From positions 496,001-560,000 of the forward strand of contig NZ_JAIUDA010000001.1 of NCBI RefSeq assembly GCF_020179835.1: a stretch of DNA of 64,000 nucleotides. The letters are read 5' to 3'. Source of the stretch: Pantoea sp. alder81 (GTDB taxonomy: Bacteria > Pseudomonadota > Gammaproteobacteria > Enterobacterales > Enterobacteriaceae). Below, piece by piece: positions 21,513 through 30,893 of this stretch (the stretch's first letter is position 1; each line of letters begins with the position of its first letter). The notes beneath the pieces were generated by a model that did no database searches, had not been told where the DNA came from, and was given only the letters and a program-made list of their open reading frames with translations. The translations under genes and the position numbers were made by a program.

Positions 21513-22154
21513 TTAATACGCCGGGCCCAGCCGGGATAAAATGGTTTTGGCTTCACGCAGCAAACGCTGACGCGAGAACATCAGTTGCAGGCGGCCACCG
21601 CCAACCTGCTGCCACAGCACAGCAGCACGAATGCCTGCCAGCAAGGTAGCGCGGACTTTGCTTTGTACCTGAGAATTCTGTAATACCTGCGGCGAACCGG
21701 TGACCTGAATGCGCGGACCCAGCGGGCTGATGACATCGACATAAATCCCCGCCATAGCCCCAGTAATGGTTTCTGATTCCAGCTCGTAATGGGCTAATTG
21801 CCGATCAAGCTGCGCGATGCGCTGGGAGAGCGTGTTAAGTGCCGTGCCGTTGCCGTGCAGTTTACGTTCCAGCACCATCATGCTCAGGGTGTAGCGCGTC
21901 ATTTCAGCTCCCGCACCCTGGCGGCTGCCGCTGTTCAGCACGGCCATCAGCGATTCCAGACCGAGGTGCAGATTCGCTTCATCATTGCCAAAGACCGCCA
22001 GCGTCGAGCCTGGGTTCAGATCCAACAGGCTGCGCAGCGACACAGTTAATGCGGCATTGTTGCAAGTGCCCTGATGCGCTAATTGCTGCACCAGATGCGC
22101 GGACTGGCAAATGCCCGCCAGCGCGAGCGTTATCTCATAATAGTTCTTGGCCAC
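21513..22154 (-). CDS. hflD: High-frequency lysogenization protein HflD
   Basis: A 213-residue, mainly helical peripheral membrane protein. In E. coli it binds phage lambda CII and alters lysogeny; its housekeeping role is unclear. The protein matches E. coli HflD over its whole length ([23 protein letters not shown] start; [16 protein letters not shown] end). It lies between mnmA and purB, 35 bases after mnmA, likely one transcript. Confidence 0.94.
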   Translation of the reverse strand: MAKNYYEITLALAGICQSAHLVQQLAHQGTCNNAALTVSLRSLLDLNPGSTLAVFGNDEANLHLGLESLMAVLNSGSRQGAGAEMTRYTLSMMVLERKLHGNGTALNTLSQRIAQLDRQLAHYELESETITGAMAGIYVDVISPLGPRIQVTGSPQVLQNSQVQSKVRATLLAGIRAAVLWQQVGGGRLQLMFSRQRLLREAKTILSRLGPAY

Positions 22155-22189
22155 GCTTAACTCCTGTCATCGCGTCGGCAGTGCCGACC

Positions 22190-23302
22190 TCAGGCTTCTG
22201 CCAGTGGCAGGCGCTGTTCAATAATGCCGCCGCCGAGGCAAACATCACCCAGATAAAATACGGCCGACTGGCCAGGCGTGACGGCCGCAACCGGCTCGTC
22301 AAAACGCACTTCAATACGCTCGCCATCGAGCGGGATAATTTCGCATGGAATATCGGTCTGGCGATAACGGGTTTTCACCGTGCAGCGCAGCGGTGCCGTC
22401 ATCGTTTGGCGATCGACCCAATCCAGCTGTTGAGCAATCAGACCAACGGACATCAGGCGAGGATGCTCCGCTCCCTGAGCCACCACCAGACGATTGCGCG
22501 CTACGTCTTTATCGACCACATACCAGGGATCGTCGTTGCTCTCTTTGCGACCGCCAATACCCAGCCCTTTACGCTGACCGAGCGTGTGATACATCAGCCC
22601 CTGATGTTCGCCGACAATCTCACCGTCAACGGTTTCGATTTCACCCGGTTGTGCCGGTAAGTAACGGCCAAGGAAGTCGCGGAATTTGCGCTCGCCGATA
22701 AAACAGATACCGGTCGAGTCTTTTTTCTTCGCGGTGATCAAATCCAGTTCTTCAGCGATGCGGCGGACTTCGGGTTTCTCCAACTCGCCCACCGGGAACA
22801 GGCTTTGTGCAATCTGCTCATGGCTTAGGGTGTAGAGGAAGTAGCTTTGATCTTTATTGCCATCGAGGCCGCGCAGTAACTGGCTGGTGCCATTTACATC
22901 GGCGCGGCGCACATAGTGACCGGTGGCGATAAAGTCAGCGCCAAGATCTTCAGCCGCAAATTCGAGGAAGGCTTTAAACTTAATCTCTTTGTTGCACAGA
23001 ATATCGGGATTTGGCGTGCGGCCCGCTTTGTACTCTTCCAGGAAGTGTTCGAACACGTTATCCCAGTACTCAGCCGCGAAGTTAATTTTGTGCAGTTTCA
23101 TGCCGAGTTTGTCACACACGGCTTGTGCGTCAGCCAGATCGTCAGCGGCGGTACAATACTCCTCGCCGTCGTCTTCCTCCCAGTTCTTCATGAACAGGCC
23201 TTCAACCTGATAGCCCTGCTGTTGCAGTAGCCAGGCGGATACGGAAGAATCGACGCCGCCGGACATTCCGACGATCACTTTTTTCTGGCTGTTGTCAGAC
23301 AT
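22190..23302 (-). CDS. mnmA: tRNA-specific 2-thiouridylase MnmA
   Basis: MnmA makes 2-thiouridine at wobble position 34 of Lys, Glu and Gln tRNAs, taking sulfur from the Tus relay. The 370-residue protein has the PP-loop SGGVDSS (14-20), catalytic Cys103 (PDILCN) and Cys200 (TGICFI) that form the persulfide pair, and the tRNA-contact region [11 protein letters not shown]. It is followed by hflD and purB. Confidence 0.97.
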   Translation of the reverse strand: MSDNSQKKVIVGMSGGVDSSVSAWLLQQQGYQVEGLFMKNWEEDDGEEYCTAADDLADAQAVCDKLGMKLHKINFAAEYWDNVFEHFLEEYKAGRTPNPDILCNKEIKFKAFLEFAAEDLGADFIATGHYVRRADVNGTSQLLRGLDGNKDQSYFLYTLSHEQIAQSLFPVGELEKPEVRRIAEELDLITAKKKDSTGICFIGERKFRDFLGRYLPAQPGEIETVDGEIVGEHQGLMYHTLGQRKGLGIGGRKESNDDPWYVVDKDVARNRLVVAQGAEHPRLMSVGLIAQQLDWVDRQTMTAPLRCTVKTRYRQTDIPCEIIPLDGERIEVRFDEPVAAVTPGQSAVFYLGDVCLGGGIIEQRLPLAEA

Positions 23303-23343
23303 GACGCACTCTTAATTACGATAAAAACAGGCGGCGCATTCTA

Positions 23344-23817
23344 TCATGCCGAAGCCGGGCGCGCACCTTCGTGAAACGGCCACTGGAACGGTGCCACCAG
23401 TTGCAGCGGATAACGTGCGCCTTGTTGCCACAATCGTACACTTTCGGCGACCAGCGGTGAACGCAGGCGATTCGCAGTGAGAATCTGCTCTGGCGGCAGC
23501 CACCAGCAGCAATCGATGTCACGATCGTGTGGCGATGTCTCGCATTTTTCCGGCAGATCGAGACCAAACAGGAAACGCACAAAAGGCGTATCGTCAGGCG
23601 CGATCCACTGCTGCACGCCGAGGAAATATTCGGGTTTGGCGTCAATGCCGGTCTCTTCAAATAATTCGCGCTGCGCCGCTTCGATGATCGTTTCATCGGC
23701 CTCCAGATGACCCGCCGGCTGATTCCAGGTAATGCGGCCGTGAACACGCTCTTCAACCACCAGCAATTCGCCTTGTGCCTGTACGATACAAGCCACGGTT
23801 ACATGAGGTTTAAACAT
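23344..23817 (-). CDS. nudJ: Phosphatase NudJ (Nudix)
   Basis: A Nudix hydrolase of 157 residues that in E. coli hydrolyses HMP-pyrophosphate and nucleoside di/triphosphates. The Nudix box spans residues 36-58 with all key residues (GHLEADET...RELFEETGI). It sits between rluE and mnmA as in E. coli, with 41 bases to mnmA. Confidence 0.94.
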   Translation of the reverse strand: MFKPHVTVACIVQAQGELLVVEERVHGRITWNQPAGHLEADETIIEAAQRELFEETGIDAKPEYFLGVQQWIAPDDTPFVRFLFGLDLPEKCETSPHDRDIDCCWWLPPEQILTANRLRSPLVAESVRLWQQGARYPLQLVAPFQWPFHEGARPASA

Positions 23818-23862
23818 CCTTCCTCCGAAATTGTTAACTAAAAGTTATCGAAAAGCCCGGTT

Positions 23863-24501
23863 TTAAGCTTCTGCACTCACATCACGCCACTCACCCAAGG
23901 CCAAATCGTCGAGTTGATAATTGCCCATGGCAAAGCGAATCAGGCGTAATGTGGGAAACCCAATATGCGCCGTCATGCGACGCACCTGACGGTTGCGCCC
24001 CTCATACAAGGTGATTTTCAACCAGCTGGTGGGGATGGCTTTCCGCTCGCGGATCGGCGGCTGGCGCGGCCACAGCCACTTTGGCTCGGTGACTAACTCG
24101 ATGCCTGCGGGCAGCGTTGGTCCATCGTTGAGTGTGACACCACTGCGTAACAGGGATAAATCTGATTCCTGTGGTGCGCCTTCAACCTGAACGTAATAAA
24201 TTTTTCCGGTGCGTTTACCGGGCTGAGTCAGTTGCGCCTGCAGCGCGCCATCGTTGGTCAGAATCATCAAACCTTCGCTGTCGCGGTCGAGGCGGCCCGC
24301 GGCATAAACGTCGCTAATCGGCACGAAATCCTTGAGCGTGCGGCGTCCCGCCTCGTCGCTGAACTGCGGTAAAACATCGAAAGGTTTGTTAAAGAGTATG
24401 ACGCGTCGCGGTCCTTTTGGACGTGTGTCACGGCGCACGGGCTGGCGTGCTGCGGTGTTTGGACGCTTATCCTGGTGAATTCGTTGAGAAGTTTTTCGCA
24501 T
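23863..24501 (-). CDS. rluE: 23S rRNA pseudouridine(2457) synthase RluE
   Basis: RluE isomerises uridine 2457 of 23S rRNA. The 212-residue protein has a basic, disordered N-terminus (1-33), KPFDVLPQF, and the catalytic [11 protein letters not shown] with Asp72, then the RNA-binding [13 protein letters not shown] chose the ATG at 24501; a start ten codons earlier (24531) is in frame but lies in the divergent icd promoter region. Confidence 0.93.
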   Translation of the reverse strand: MRKTSQRIHQDKRPNTAARQPVRRDTRPKGPRRVILFNKPFDVLPQFSDEAGRRTLKDFVPISDVYAAGRLDRDSEGLMILTNDGALQAQLTQPGKRTGKIYYVQVEGAPQESDLSLLRSGVTLNDGPTLPAGIELVTEPKWLWPRQPPIRERKAIPTSWLKITLYEGRNRQVRRMTAHIGFPTLRLIRFAMGNYQLDDLALGEWRDVSAEA

Positions 24502-24632
24502 GGGCTTTGCAGTCAGAAACAATCGGCGCATTATAGCGCGAAACTGCGGTGATTGGCGTAGCGGAAATATTCAAGTAGTATTGACCCGCATCTTACAAAT
24601 CATTAACAAAAAATCGCTCGAAGGAGAGGTTG

Positions 24633-25883
24633 ATGGAAAGCAAAGTAGTTGTTCCGGCGGAAGGTCAAAAAATCACCCTGGATCAGGGCAAACTGAACGT
24701 TCCGAATAACCCAGTCATTCCTTACATCGAAGGTGATGGCATCGGCGTTGATGTTTCCCCTGTAATGCTGAAAGTGGTTGATGCCGCTGTGAAGAAAGCC
24801 TACAACGGTGAGCGTAAAATTTCCTGGATGGAAATTTATACTGGTGAGAAATCAGTAGAGCTTTACGGTCAGGACGTCTGGCTGCCGCAAGAAACCCTCG
24901 ATTTAATCAAAGAGTACCGCGTTGCCATCAAAGGCCCACTGACGACCCCAGTCGGTGGCGGTATTCGTTCTCTGAACGTTGCGCTGCGTCAGGAGCTGGA
25001 TCTGTACGTGTGTCTGCGTCCGGTTCGCTACTACACCGGCACCCCAAGCCCGGTTAAACGCCCAGAAGAGACCGATATGGTGATCTTCCGCGAAAACTCA
25101 GAAGATATCTATGCCGGTATCGAGTGGAAAGCGGGCACGCCAGAAGCGGATAAAGTCATCAAGTTCCTGCGCGAAGAGATGGGCGTGAAGAAAATTCGCT
25201 TCCCAGAACAGTGTGGTATCGGCGTGAAGCCGTGCTCTGAAGCGGGTACTAAACGTCTGGTGCGTGCTGCGGTTGAGTACACTATCACTAACGATCGTGA
25301 TTCTCTGACCCTGGTTCACAAAGGCAACATCATGAAGTTCACCGAAGGCTCTTTCAAAGACTGGGGCTACCAGTTGGTGAAAGAAGAGTTCGGCGGCGAG
25401 CTGATCGATGGCGGTCCGTGGATGAAGTTCAAGAACCCGAACACCGGCAAAGAGATCATCGTGAAAGACGTGATCGCTGACGCCTTCCTGCAGCAGATCC
25501 TGTTGCGTCCAGCCGAATACGACGTTATCGCTTGTATGAACCTGAACGGTGACTACATCTCTGACGCCCTGGCGGCACAGGTTGGCGGTATCGGTATTGC
25601 ACCTGGCGCAAACATCGGTGACGAATGCGCACTGTTCGAAGCAACCCACGGTACTGCACCTAAGTACGCTGGTCAGGATAAAGTGAACCCAGGTTCCGTC
25701 ATCCTGTCCGCAGAAATGATGCTGCGCCACATGGAGTGGTTCGAAGCCGCAGACCTGATTGTTAAAGGCATGGAAGGCGCAATCGCCGCTAAGACCGTGA
25801 CCTATGACTTTGAGCGTCTGATGGATGGCGCTAAACTGCTGAAATGTTCAGAGTTTGGTGACGCGATCATCGCGAACATGTAA
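24633..25883 (+). CDS. icd: NADP-dependent isocitrate dehydrogenase
   Basis: Icd converts isocitrate to 2-oxoglutarate in the TCA cycle. The 416-residue protein equals E. coli Icd in length and nearly in sequence, with phosphorylation site Ser113 in [13 protein letters not shown] (target of AceK), metal ligands in [14 protein letters not shown] and the NADP-selective [28 protein letters not shown] precedes the ATG at 24633; the TTG at 24630 is in frame but less likely. Icd 3' ends are prophage integration sites in some enterics; none is seen here. A terminator follows. Confidence 0.98.
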   Translation: MESKVVVPAEGQKITLDQGKLNVPNNPVIPYIEGDGIGVDVSPVMLKVVDAAVKKAYNGERKISWMEIYTGEKSVELYGQDVWLPQETLDLIKEYRVAIKGPLTTPVGGGIRSLNVALRQELDLYVCLRPVRYYTGTPSPVKRPEETDMVIFRENSEDIYAGIEWKAGTPEADKVIKFLREEMGVKKIRFPEQCGIGVKPCSEAGTKRLVRAAVEYTITNDRDSLTLVHKGNIMKFTEGSFKDWGYQLVKEEFGGELIDGGPWMKFKNPNTGKEIIVKDVIADAFLQQILLRPAEYDVIACMNLNGDYISDALAAQVGGIGIAPGANIGDECALFEATHGTAPKYAGQDKVNPGSVILSAEMMLRHMEWFEAADLIVKGMEGAIAAKTVTYDFERLMDGAKLLKCSEFGDAIIANM

Positions 25884-25906
25884 TTTGCCCTCAGGCAGAA
25901 TGCATA

Positions 25907-25936
25907 ACGGGAGCCCAATGGGCTCCCGTTTTTTTA
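25907..25936 (+). terminator. Terminator of icd (convergent)
   Basis: ACGGGAGCCC-AAT-GGGCTCCCGT followed by eight T. It lies 24 bases after icd and ten bases before the end of the convergent channel gene. Confidence 0.93.
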
Positions 25937-25945
25937 TGCGCTAAA

Positions 25946-27211
25946 TTAATCGGCTTGCTGTTCAACGGATTTGGAGGCTGATGCATGCTGCTGCGACAAG
26001 CGCCAAAAATCATTGCCGCCTGGATGCTGATACATGCGCAGCCCAAACTGCCCGACAATCGCATAAATATATTCGAAGATCGCTGATTGCGAATTCTCAT
26101 ACTCAACCCAAAATATCGACGAGGTGAAGCAATAGACTTCTACCGGCAAACCTTCCGGCGAAGGCTTCATGGCGCGCACCACGATATACATATCCTGCTT
26201 AATGTCATCACGCTGCGACAGCCACGCGGTGAGATATTTGCGGAACACCGTCAAGTTAGTTATGCCGTTTTCGGCTAACCAGCGGTCACCCACGGCATTG
26301 CTGTCTCGTCCATCCATTAACGATGAAAGCTGCTCGCTGACGCCGCGAATCTGACTCATCTGCTGAATGAGTTCGTGATCGAGAAAGCGAATCGACATTT
26401 GGTCGAGGTGAAAGCTACGCATGATTCGGCGCGCGCCGGAGGAGAACATCGCCTGCCAGTTAGTATAGGTTTCCGTGAGGAAATTTTTTGTTGGGATGCG
26501 CGACAAAGTGTTATCCCAGTTGCGCAGCGTAATGGTGTGCAGCGCAATATCGATCACTTCGCCGCTAATACCTTTATCCGGCATCTCAATCCAGTCGCCA
26601 AGTTGCAGCACATCGTTGGATGACACCTGAATATTCGCCACCAGCGACATTAAGGTGTGCTGAAAGACCAACATCAATACCGCGGCAACCGCACCCAAAC
26701 TCGAGATAATAATGACTGGTGATTTATTAGACATAATCGCCAGAATCATAATCGCCGAAATGATGTGCACCAGAATTTTGCCGACCTGAATATAACCTTT
26801 GATCGAGTGATTCTTGCGCTTTGACTTGCGGGAATAGGAGTTATTAACGATCTCCAGCACTTCAGTGAAGAACAGCGACAGATAGACAAAGAACAAAATG
26901 CCGCAGATGGTCTTTATCGCGATCAGCAAATGCTCGGGCAAGTCCGGCATAAACTGCAGCAGGAAAAAGACCGTGATCACCGGGATAAAGTTAGAGAGCT
27001 TCTCAGAAAGCCTTACATCTTTATCGAGTGGCACCTGATTCTTGTGCGAACTAAAGAAGACTTTACGCACCACCTTTACCACAAAGAATTTGCAGATCAG
27101 ATGGGTCACCATACCGGCAATCACCAATAGCAACAGGCTAAACGTGGTGGATAACAAGGTATTACTTTCGATAAATCTCTGGATATCACTTAAATATTTC
27201 ATCTTAACCAC
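25946..27211 (-). CDS. YbdG-like MscS-family mechanosensitive channel
   Basis: A 421-residue membrane protein with four to five N-terminal hydrophobic segments, then a MscS pore and beta domain. The region SSLGAVAAVLMLVF, NIQVSSNDVLQLGDWIEMP, RNWDNTLSRIPT and GLRMYQHPGGNDF aligns with E. coli YbdG (MscM), so it is a YbdG-type small-conductance channel, expected to release solutes on hypo-osmotic shock. Its pore helix reads FQHTLMSLVANIQ where YbdG has FKDPILGLVAGIQ, so it is a diverged paralogue rather than the orthologue. Codon use is more AT-rich than in the neighbouring icd. An in-frame ATG at 27202 is an alternative start. Confidence 0.85.
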   Translation of the reverse strand: MVKMKYLSDIQRFIESNTLLSTTFSLLLLVIAGMVTHLICKFFVVKVVRKVFFSSHKNQVPLDKDVRLSEKLSNFIPVITVFFLLQFMPDLPEHLLIAIKTICGILFFVYLSLFFTEVLEIVNNSYSRKSKRKNHSIKGYIQVGKILVHIISAIMILAIMSNKSPVIIISSLGAVAAVLMLVFQHTLMSLVANIQVSSNDVLQLGDWIEMPDKGISGEVIDIALHTITLRNWDNTLSRIPTKNFLTETYTNWQAMFSSGARRIMRSFHLDQMSIRFLDHELIQQMSQIRGVSEQLSSLMDGRDSNAVGDRWLAENGITNLTVFRKYLTAWLSQRDDIKQDMYIVVRAMKPSPEGLPVEVYCFTSSIFWVEYENSQSAIFEYIYAIVGQFGLRMYQHPGGNDFWRLSQQHASASKSVEQQAD

Positions 27212-27407
27212 AAGCCTGACTACGTTGGCGGGGATTCAATCACAAACTGCCATCATACTGTATGCGACAAGTGCGCAATTTATTGAGAAGGTTCGCTCAT
27301 GACAATACATTTCGAAAAACTTTGAAACAGTTAGCATTCATGAATCCATCATCGTGCCTTTTTACTTTAAACCCGTTATCTTCAGCGCTTCTGATTTTGG
27401 AGGTGGT

Positions 27408-27605
27408 ATGCAGGGTGTAATCAAATTCGTTAAAGGCTGGCTGCTGTTTTCCCTGCTGTGGGGCATCTTCATGTGGTTTATGTCGTGGCAGGCGCAAGGG
27501 GAGGCGATTCCGATGGTCATAGTGAAAAGCTTGTATGCCGGTCTGATTTATCAGGCGCTGATCACCATGGTCGCACGATACAAAGCGCGTCGCTCGCAAG
27601 CCTGA
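27408..27605 (+). CDS. Small inner membrane protein, unknown
   Basis: A 65-residue protein with two predicted membrane helices (WLLFSLLWGIFMWFMSW and VIVKSLYAGLIYQALITMV) and a basic C-terminus RYKARRSQA, suggesting cytoplasmic ends. A textbook GGAGG lies five bases before the ATG. I do not recognise the family. Confidence 0.7.
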   Translation: MQGVIKFVKGWLLFSLLWGIFMWFMSWQAQGEAIPMVIVKSLYAGLIYQALITMVARYKARRSQA

Positions 27606-27705
27606 TTGCTCACATCTGCCCACACAGCTTTGCGTGTCGCTGACGCTAATTTGCACTCTCTCAGGCAATCTTAGCCGACTTAAATCTGTGTGGATGGGCG
27701 TTGGG

Positions 27706-27903
27706 ATGGGTAAGAAGGCGATCGCGGCGTGGTTTTTTCTGTTAATTTCATTCGGTAGCTGTGCGCAGCTGCCTGACGAGCCGCTCTACACTTCGGTGCA
27801 TCATGGTCGTCATTTGGATGTGAATAACAGTACGGCTGATGTGGCGGAGACGCCGGATGAGCATATTCAGGAAAGGTTGGATGAGGCGGGTCATCGACAT
27901 TAG
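27706..27903 (+). CDS. Small putative secreted protein or lipoprotein, unknown
   Basis: A 65-residue product starting MGKKAIAAWFFLLISFGSCAQ, a signal peptide ending in a weak lipobox (FGSC), then a short acidic, His-rich mature part (DEPLYTSVHHGRHLDV...DEHIQERLDEAGHRH). GTTGGG precedes the ATG. In-frame starts at 27694 and 27634 exist. Function unknown; the coding status rests on the signal sequence and ribosome site only. Confidence 0.5.
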   Translation: MGKKAIAAWFFLLISFGSCAQLPDEPLYTSVHHGRHLDVNNSTADVAETPDEHIQERLDEAGHRH

Positions 27904-27940
27904 TCAGGTTGAATAAGGCTGGTCATTACCACGGAGTATT

Positions 27941-27957
27941 GGGGCCGCACAGGCCCC
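27941..27957. terminator. Short GC hairpin between convergent small genes
   Basis: GGGGCC-GCACA-GGCCCC lies between the end of the gene ending at 27903 and the end of the leftward CsbD-like gene. No T-run, so a weak terminator at best. Confidence 0.35.
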
Positions 27958-27967
27958 CCATCACCGA

Positions 27968-28216
27968 TTACTTCCTGCCGAGCAGGAATCCGACAATGAT
28001 ACCGATGCTGGCGGCAACCGCCAGGCCCGTCGCCGGGTTATCACGTACCGATTTGACCACGCAGTCTGCTGCATCCTGCACGGCATAACTGGCTTGTGCG
28101 GGATAACGACGCGCGGCACCCTTAGCCTGATGTTTGCGAGAGCCGGTCCATTCCCCAATTTTTTCTTCTACTGCGCCCGCTGCTTCGTTCAATTTTGCTT
28201 CCGCTTTATCAGTCAT
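27968..28216 (-). CDS. CsbD-like stress protein with a YqjD-type membrane tail
   Basis: An 82-residue protein. The N-terminal half (about 4-40: AEAKLNEAAGAVEEKIGEWTG) resembles the CsbD-like domain of general stress proteins. The C-terminal end, VRDNPATGLAVAASIGIIVG then FLLGRK, resembles the membrane tail of the ElaB/YqjD (DUF883) ribosome-tethering family. The ATG at 28216 is preceded by GGGAG; the frame extends 15 codons upstream without support. Function unknown; likely stress-induced, by family analogy. Confidence 0.75.
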   Translation of the reverse strand: MTDKAEAKLNEAAGAVEEKIGEWTGSRKHQAKGAARRYPAQASYAVQDAADCVVKSVRDNPATGLAVAASIGIIVGFLLGRK

Positions 28217-28400
28217 GATGACTCCCTGCTGTTTGTGAATATTACGATTCAGCGTAGTCACAGATTTTCAGGCAAGCAACCCGCAGAACCACGAGGTTGT
28301 AACAGCGGTTTGCAGGAATGCTGAATTCTGTCCAGGCTTGATGGAGAAAAGGTGCATTCTGCATCACTGTTTTTCAGGCCAGACAACAGCGGGAGGAGAG

Positions 28401-28607
28401 ATGAAACGTGATGTGTTGAGTGAAGACGATTACGATGAAGTGTGCCGGGTCATTGGCGACGCGGTGATCGTACTGTCTGAATGTGGTCATGAAACCAAAC
28501 GTGCCGAGATCACCGATTTATTACAGCGTACTCGCCACCATCGCGCGCATGACGAACGTGATGAACAGCGGATGCTGGAACATGCGATTCGCCTGGTCAG
28601 GCCATAA
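28401..28607 (+). CDS. Small protein with YmgB/YcgZ-like pattern
   Basis: A 68-residue acidic, helical protein beginning MKRDVLSEDDYDEVCRVIG. The spacing of VIGDAVIVLSECGHETKRAEIT, LLQ and a final AIRLV resembles the YmgB/AriR/YcgZ family of small regulatory proteins linked to biofilm and acid resistance; identity by eye is low. A very strong GGGAGGAGAG precedes the ATG. Family assignment is tentative. Confidence 0.6.
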   Translation: MKRDVLSEDDYDEVCRVIGDAVIVLSECGHETKRAEITDLLQRTRHHRAHDERDEQRMLEHAIRLVRP

Positions 28608-28632
28608 GTGCAAGAGGGTGTTCACTGACACC

Positions 28633-29184
28633 CTACGCGTTGCCGCGATAAGCCGGATACCAGGTCACAAAAAAGTGGCGTAAATGGTCAAAACACCACT
28701 CGGCATCATCGGCTTGCTGGCAGTAATAGCGAATGGTGACTTTCTCATAGCGCATATGGCGCTGATGCAAAGGCGACCAACCCCAATCCAACACGGCACG
28801 CGCATAATTCACCAGCGTGCCCGCCTGCATGTTGTGCTGCTTCTCCTGACGGCTCAGATAGAGTTCAAACGCCTGATCCAGGCTTTGCGTTTCGTCACTG
28901 CTGCCACTTGAGAGTGCCGGGCGTAATGCCACATCGATAAATCCACACACCCCATCATCACGCTGCTGCCAGTCACAGGCTAAAGTCATGAACACCCCAT
29001 CCTGCAAATTCACCTCTTCCAGTAAACGCCGTAAATTTTCGGAATGTTTACCCGCCGAGATTTCGTCGATGCGATCGGTCTCCAGCGTGAGGTCGAACCC
29101 ACAGGGATTTACCGAGCCATCCGCGTTGGTGGAAGCGGGGAAGGGGAAATCGATGTAGCCGTTATTATCCAGACTCTTTTCCAT
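28633..29184 (-). CDS. Hypothetical protein, 183 residues
   Basis: The product begins MEKSLDNNGYIDFPFPASTN and has no signal peptide or membrane segment. It contains five cysteines and a tryptophan/tyrosine-rich C-terminal half (VTIRYYCQQADDAEWCFDHLRHFFVTWYP), suggesting a folded soluble domain. I do not recognise it. A start 11 codons upstream is possible. It converges with the YmgB-like gene; GGGTGT...ACACCC (28617-28632) between them could be a shared hairpin. Confidence 0.65.
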   Translation of the reverse strand: MEKSLDNNGYIDFPFPASTNADGSVNPCGFDLTLETDRIDEISAGKHSENLRRLLEEVNLQDGVFMTLACDWQQRDDGVCGFIDVALRPALSSGSSDETQSLDQAFELYLSRQEKQHNMQAGTLVNYARAVLDWGWSPLHQRHMRYEKVTIRYYCQQADDAEWCFDHLRHFFVTWYPAYRGNA

Positions 29185-29244
29185 AATGCAGGTCCGCAGC
29201 GTGAGGAAGCCTGACAATAAACCATCTTGCCTGGCTAAGCACGT

Positions 29245-29574
29245 TTAAGGGCACGTCCAGGTAATCATGGTGTTCTGATAAGGGTTAATCAGGCGAAATT
29301 GCTTATTTGATAGACGCTGCGCAGTGAAGCCTTCGGGCGTGACGGCGGAAGGCACATACTGGAAACGATCGCTGGAGTGCAACGTGCCACTTTTCACCGC
29401 CACGCCATCACGCGTGACCGTAAAAGCATTCACTAAATCGAAAATGCGCGCCTGAGTCTGCCCCATCGATTGTCCATAAATGGTCGCGACTTCGCCCGGG
29501 CAGTCGACACCTTTGGGTGTTGAGCTGCAGCCAGCCAATAATAAGAGGGTGAGTACTACCGTGATTCGCAACAT
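29245..29574 (-). CDS. Small lipoprotein, unknown
   Basis: A 109-residue predicted lipoprotein with signal MLRITVVLTLLLLAGCSS (lipobox LAGC, Cys16). Two more cysteines (in DCPGE and ITWTCP) may form a disulfide. Function unknown. The tail residue after the lipid cysteine is Ser, so sorting to the outer membrane is expected. Confidence 0.75.
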   Translation of the reverse strand: MLRITVVLTLLLLAGCSSTPKGVDCPGEVATIYGQSMGQTQARIFDLVNAFTVTRDGVAVKSGTLHSSDRFQYVPSAVTPEGFTAQRLSNKQFRLINPYQNTMITWTCP

Positions 29575-29776
29575 GATCCTGTCCTGGTTCGTATCCTTGT
29601 TTGCAGTGGCCCGCTAATGCTCACTGATATGCTGATCATAGCAGGTCTGGCACCGCTTCCCATTTGCCATTTGCTTAATCGTTAAGCGGTAAGAATGTAA
29701 AGGGGTGACTTTGGTAGCAGATAAACGTTATTCTTGCCAGCGTTGCGCATCAGGTAAGCAAAACAAGGGCAAATCT

Positions 29777-29956
29777 ATGAAAGAAGAAGAAGCCAGTTTA
29801 ATGATTCTTCAGCACGCGATTGACAAATTAGAAGCCGACAAAAAAAAGCAGATTATGAACTGTGTAGCGGCCATTCAAGAAGTGATGCAAGGCTTCGATC
29901 CGGAAGATGCGGGTCTGGCGTTAATGTTAGTGGCCGCTCAGGTCGCAGCAGAGTAA
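29777..29956 (+). CDS. Small helical protein, unknown
   Basis: A 59-residue acidic protein starting MKEEEASLMILQHAIDKLEADKK, mostly helical, with no membrane segment. AAGGGC precedes the ATG at 29777; the frame is open 24 codons upstream with unlikely composition. I do not recognise a family. Confidence 0.6.
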   Translation: MKEEEASLMILQHAIDKLEADKKKQIMNCVAAIQEVMQGFDPEDAGLALMLVAAQVAAE

Positions 29957-30133
29957 TTCCCTTCAGTGTGTTCCTTCTCCCATCCGTTTGTGATGGAAAT
30001 CCATGCAATATAGCTGCTGCTCAGTCGTTACCGGCTGATGCGCAGCGATTGTTCTTCACAGATTAATCTTTCTCCTGGTTCACATGACTGAGCGCTGTGC
30101 TAAACCTGACAGTGAATCCAAAAGGAGGATGAG

Positions 30134-30355
30134 ATGAAAAAGACACTGCTTTTAATTGGTACTTTTAGCCTTGGCCTACTACTGGCGGGCTGCGCATCCG
30201 ATCACGTCCTGCACACCACTGATGGACAAACCATTGTGGTGCAAGGCAAACCCAAAGTGGATGAAGATACCGGCATGATTACTTACAAAGATATTGATGG
30301 TAAAGAACAGCAGATAAACCGTAATCAAATCAAAGATATGAACTCGGTTAATTAA
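30134..30355 (+). CDS. YgdI/YgdR-family small lipoprotein
   Basis: A 73-residue lipoprotein with signal MKKTLLLIGTFSLGLLLAGC (Cys20) and the short SH3-like domain of the YgdI/YgdR (DUF903) group: VLHTTDGQTIVVQGKPKVDEDTGM, YKDIDGKEQQINRNQI. A near-consensus AAAGGAGGA precedes the ATG. Family role unknown. A GGCCCGC/GCGGGCC hairpin follows at 30383-30401. Confidence 0.88.
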   Translation: MKKTLLLIGTFSLGLLLAGCASDHVLHTTDGQTIVVQGKPKVDEDTGMITYKDIDGKEQQINRNQIKDMNSVN

Positions 30356-30487
30356 ACGTTTACAGTATCTCCTATCTTTGCAGGCCCGCATTCAGCGGGC
30401 CATTATCCGTCATCCCGCTTTTTTCTGTGTTACGCTTCCCGGCATAAATTCCAACGAAATCATCATCTAACCTCAGCGGAGAACCCA

Positions 30488-30871
30488 ATGAAGGCGATAG
30501 CTATTGCCGTTGGCTTAATGGCGTGCCAAATCGCGCCAGCGTGGAGCGACAGCGAGTTTCAAATTACCTGCCCAGGACGACCGACCATGACGGTGTCGCG
30601 CGCGGGGTATGGTTTGAGCACCCTGATGTGGCCCAGTCGACATTTTCAGGTTGCTGCAGGACAACAGCGCACCCGTTTGCAAGGCGGTGACAAAGTGGCG
30701 ATCACCCGTTTTCGTAATGGCGATCAGCTGATTGTGAACAAAAATAATGACGATACGTTCTTTGTCTTTGCCAATAGCGATAAACTGATTCCCTGCAATC
30801 GTACCGAAAAACGCGATACAGAAATTCTTTCGCTGGAGCGTTACGACGACAGCCAGCGCCCCAATTCATAG
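30488..30871 (+). CDS. Predicted periplasmic protein, unknown
   Basis: A 127-residue protein with an N-terminal signal peptide (MKAIAIAVGLMACQIAPAWS, likely cleaved near residue 20) and a mature domain with two cysteines (ITCPGRP and IPCNRTEK) that could pair. GCGGAGAA precedes the ATG. It ends 23 bases before the GNAT gene and may be co-transcribed. I do not recognise it. Confidence 0.7.
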   Translation: MKAIAIAVGLMACQIAPAWSDSEFQITCPGRPTMTVSRAGYGLSTLMWPSRHFQVAAGQQRTRLQGGDKVAITRFRNGDQLIVNKNNDDTFFVFANSDKLIPCNRTEKRDTEILSLERYDDSQRPNS

Positions 30872-30893
30872 TTGCCAGTCAAAGGAGAAGACG

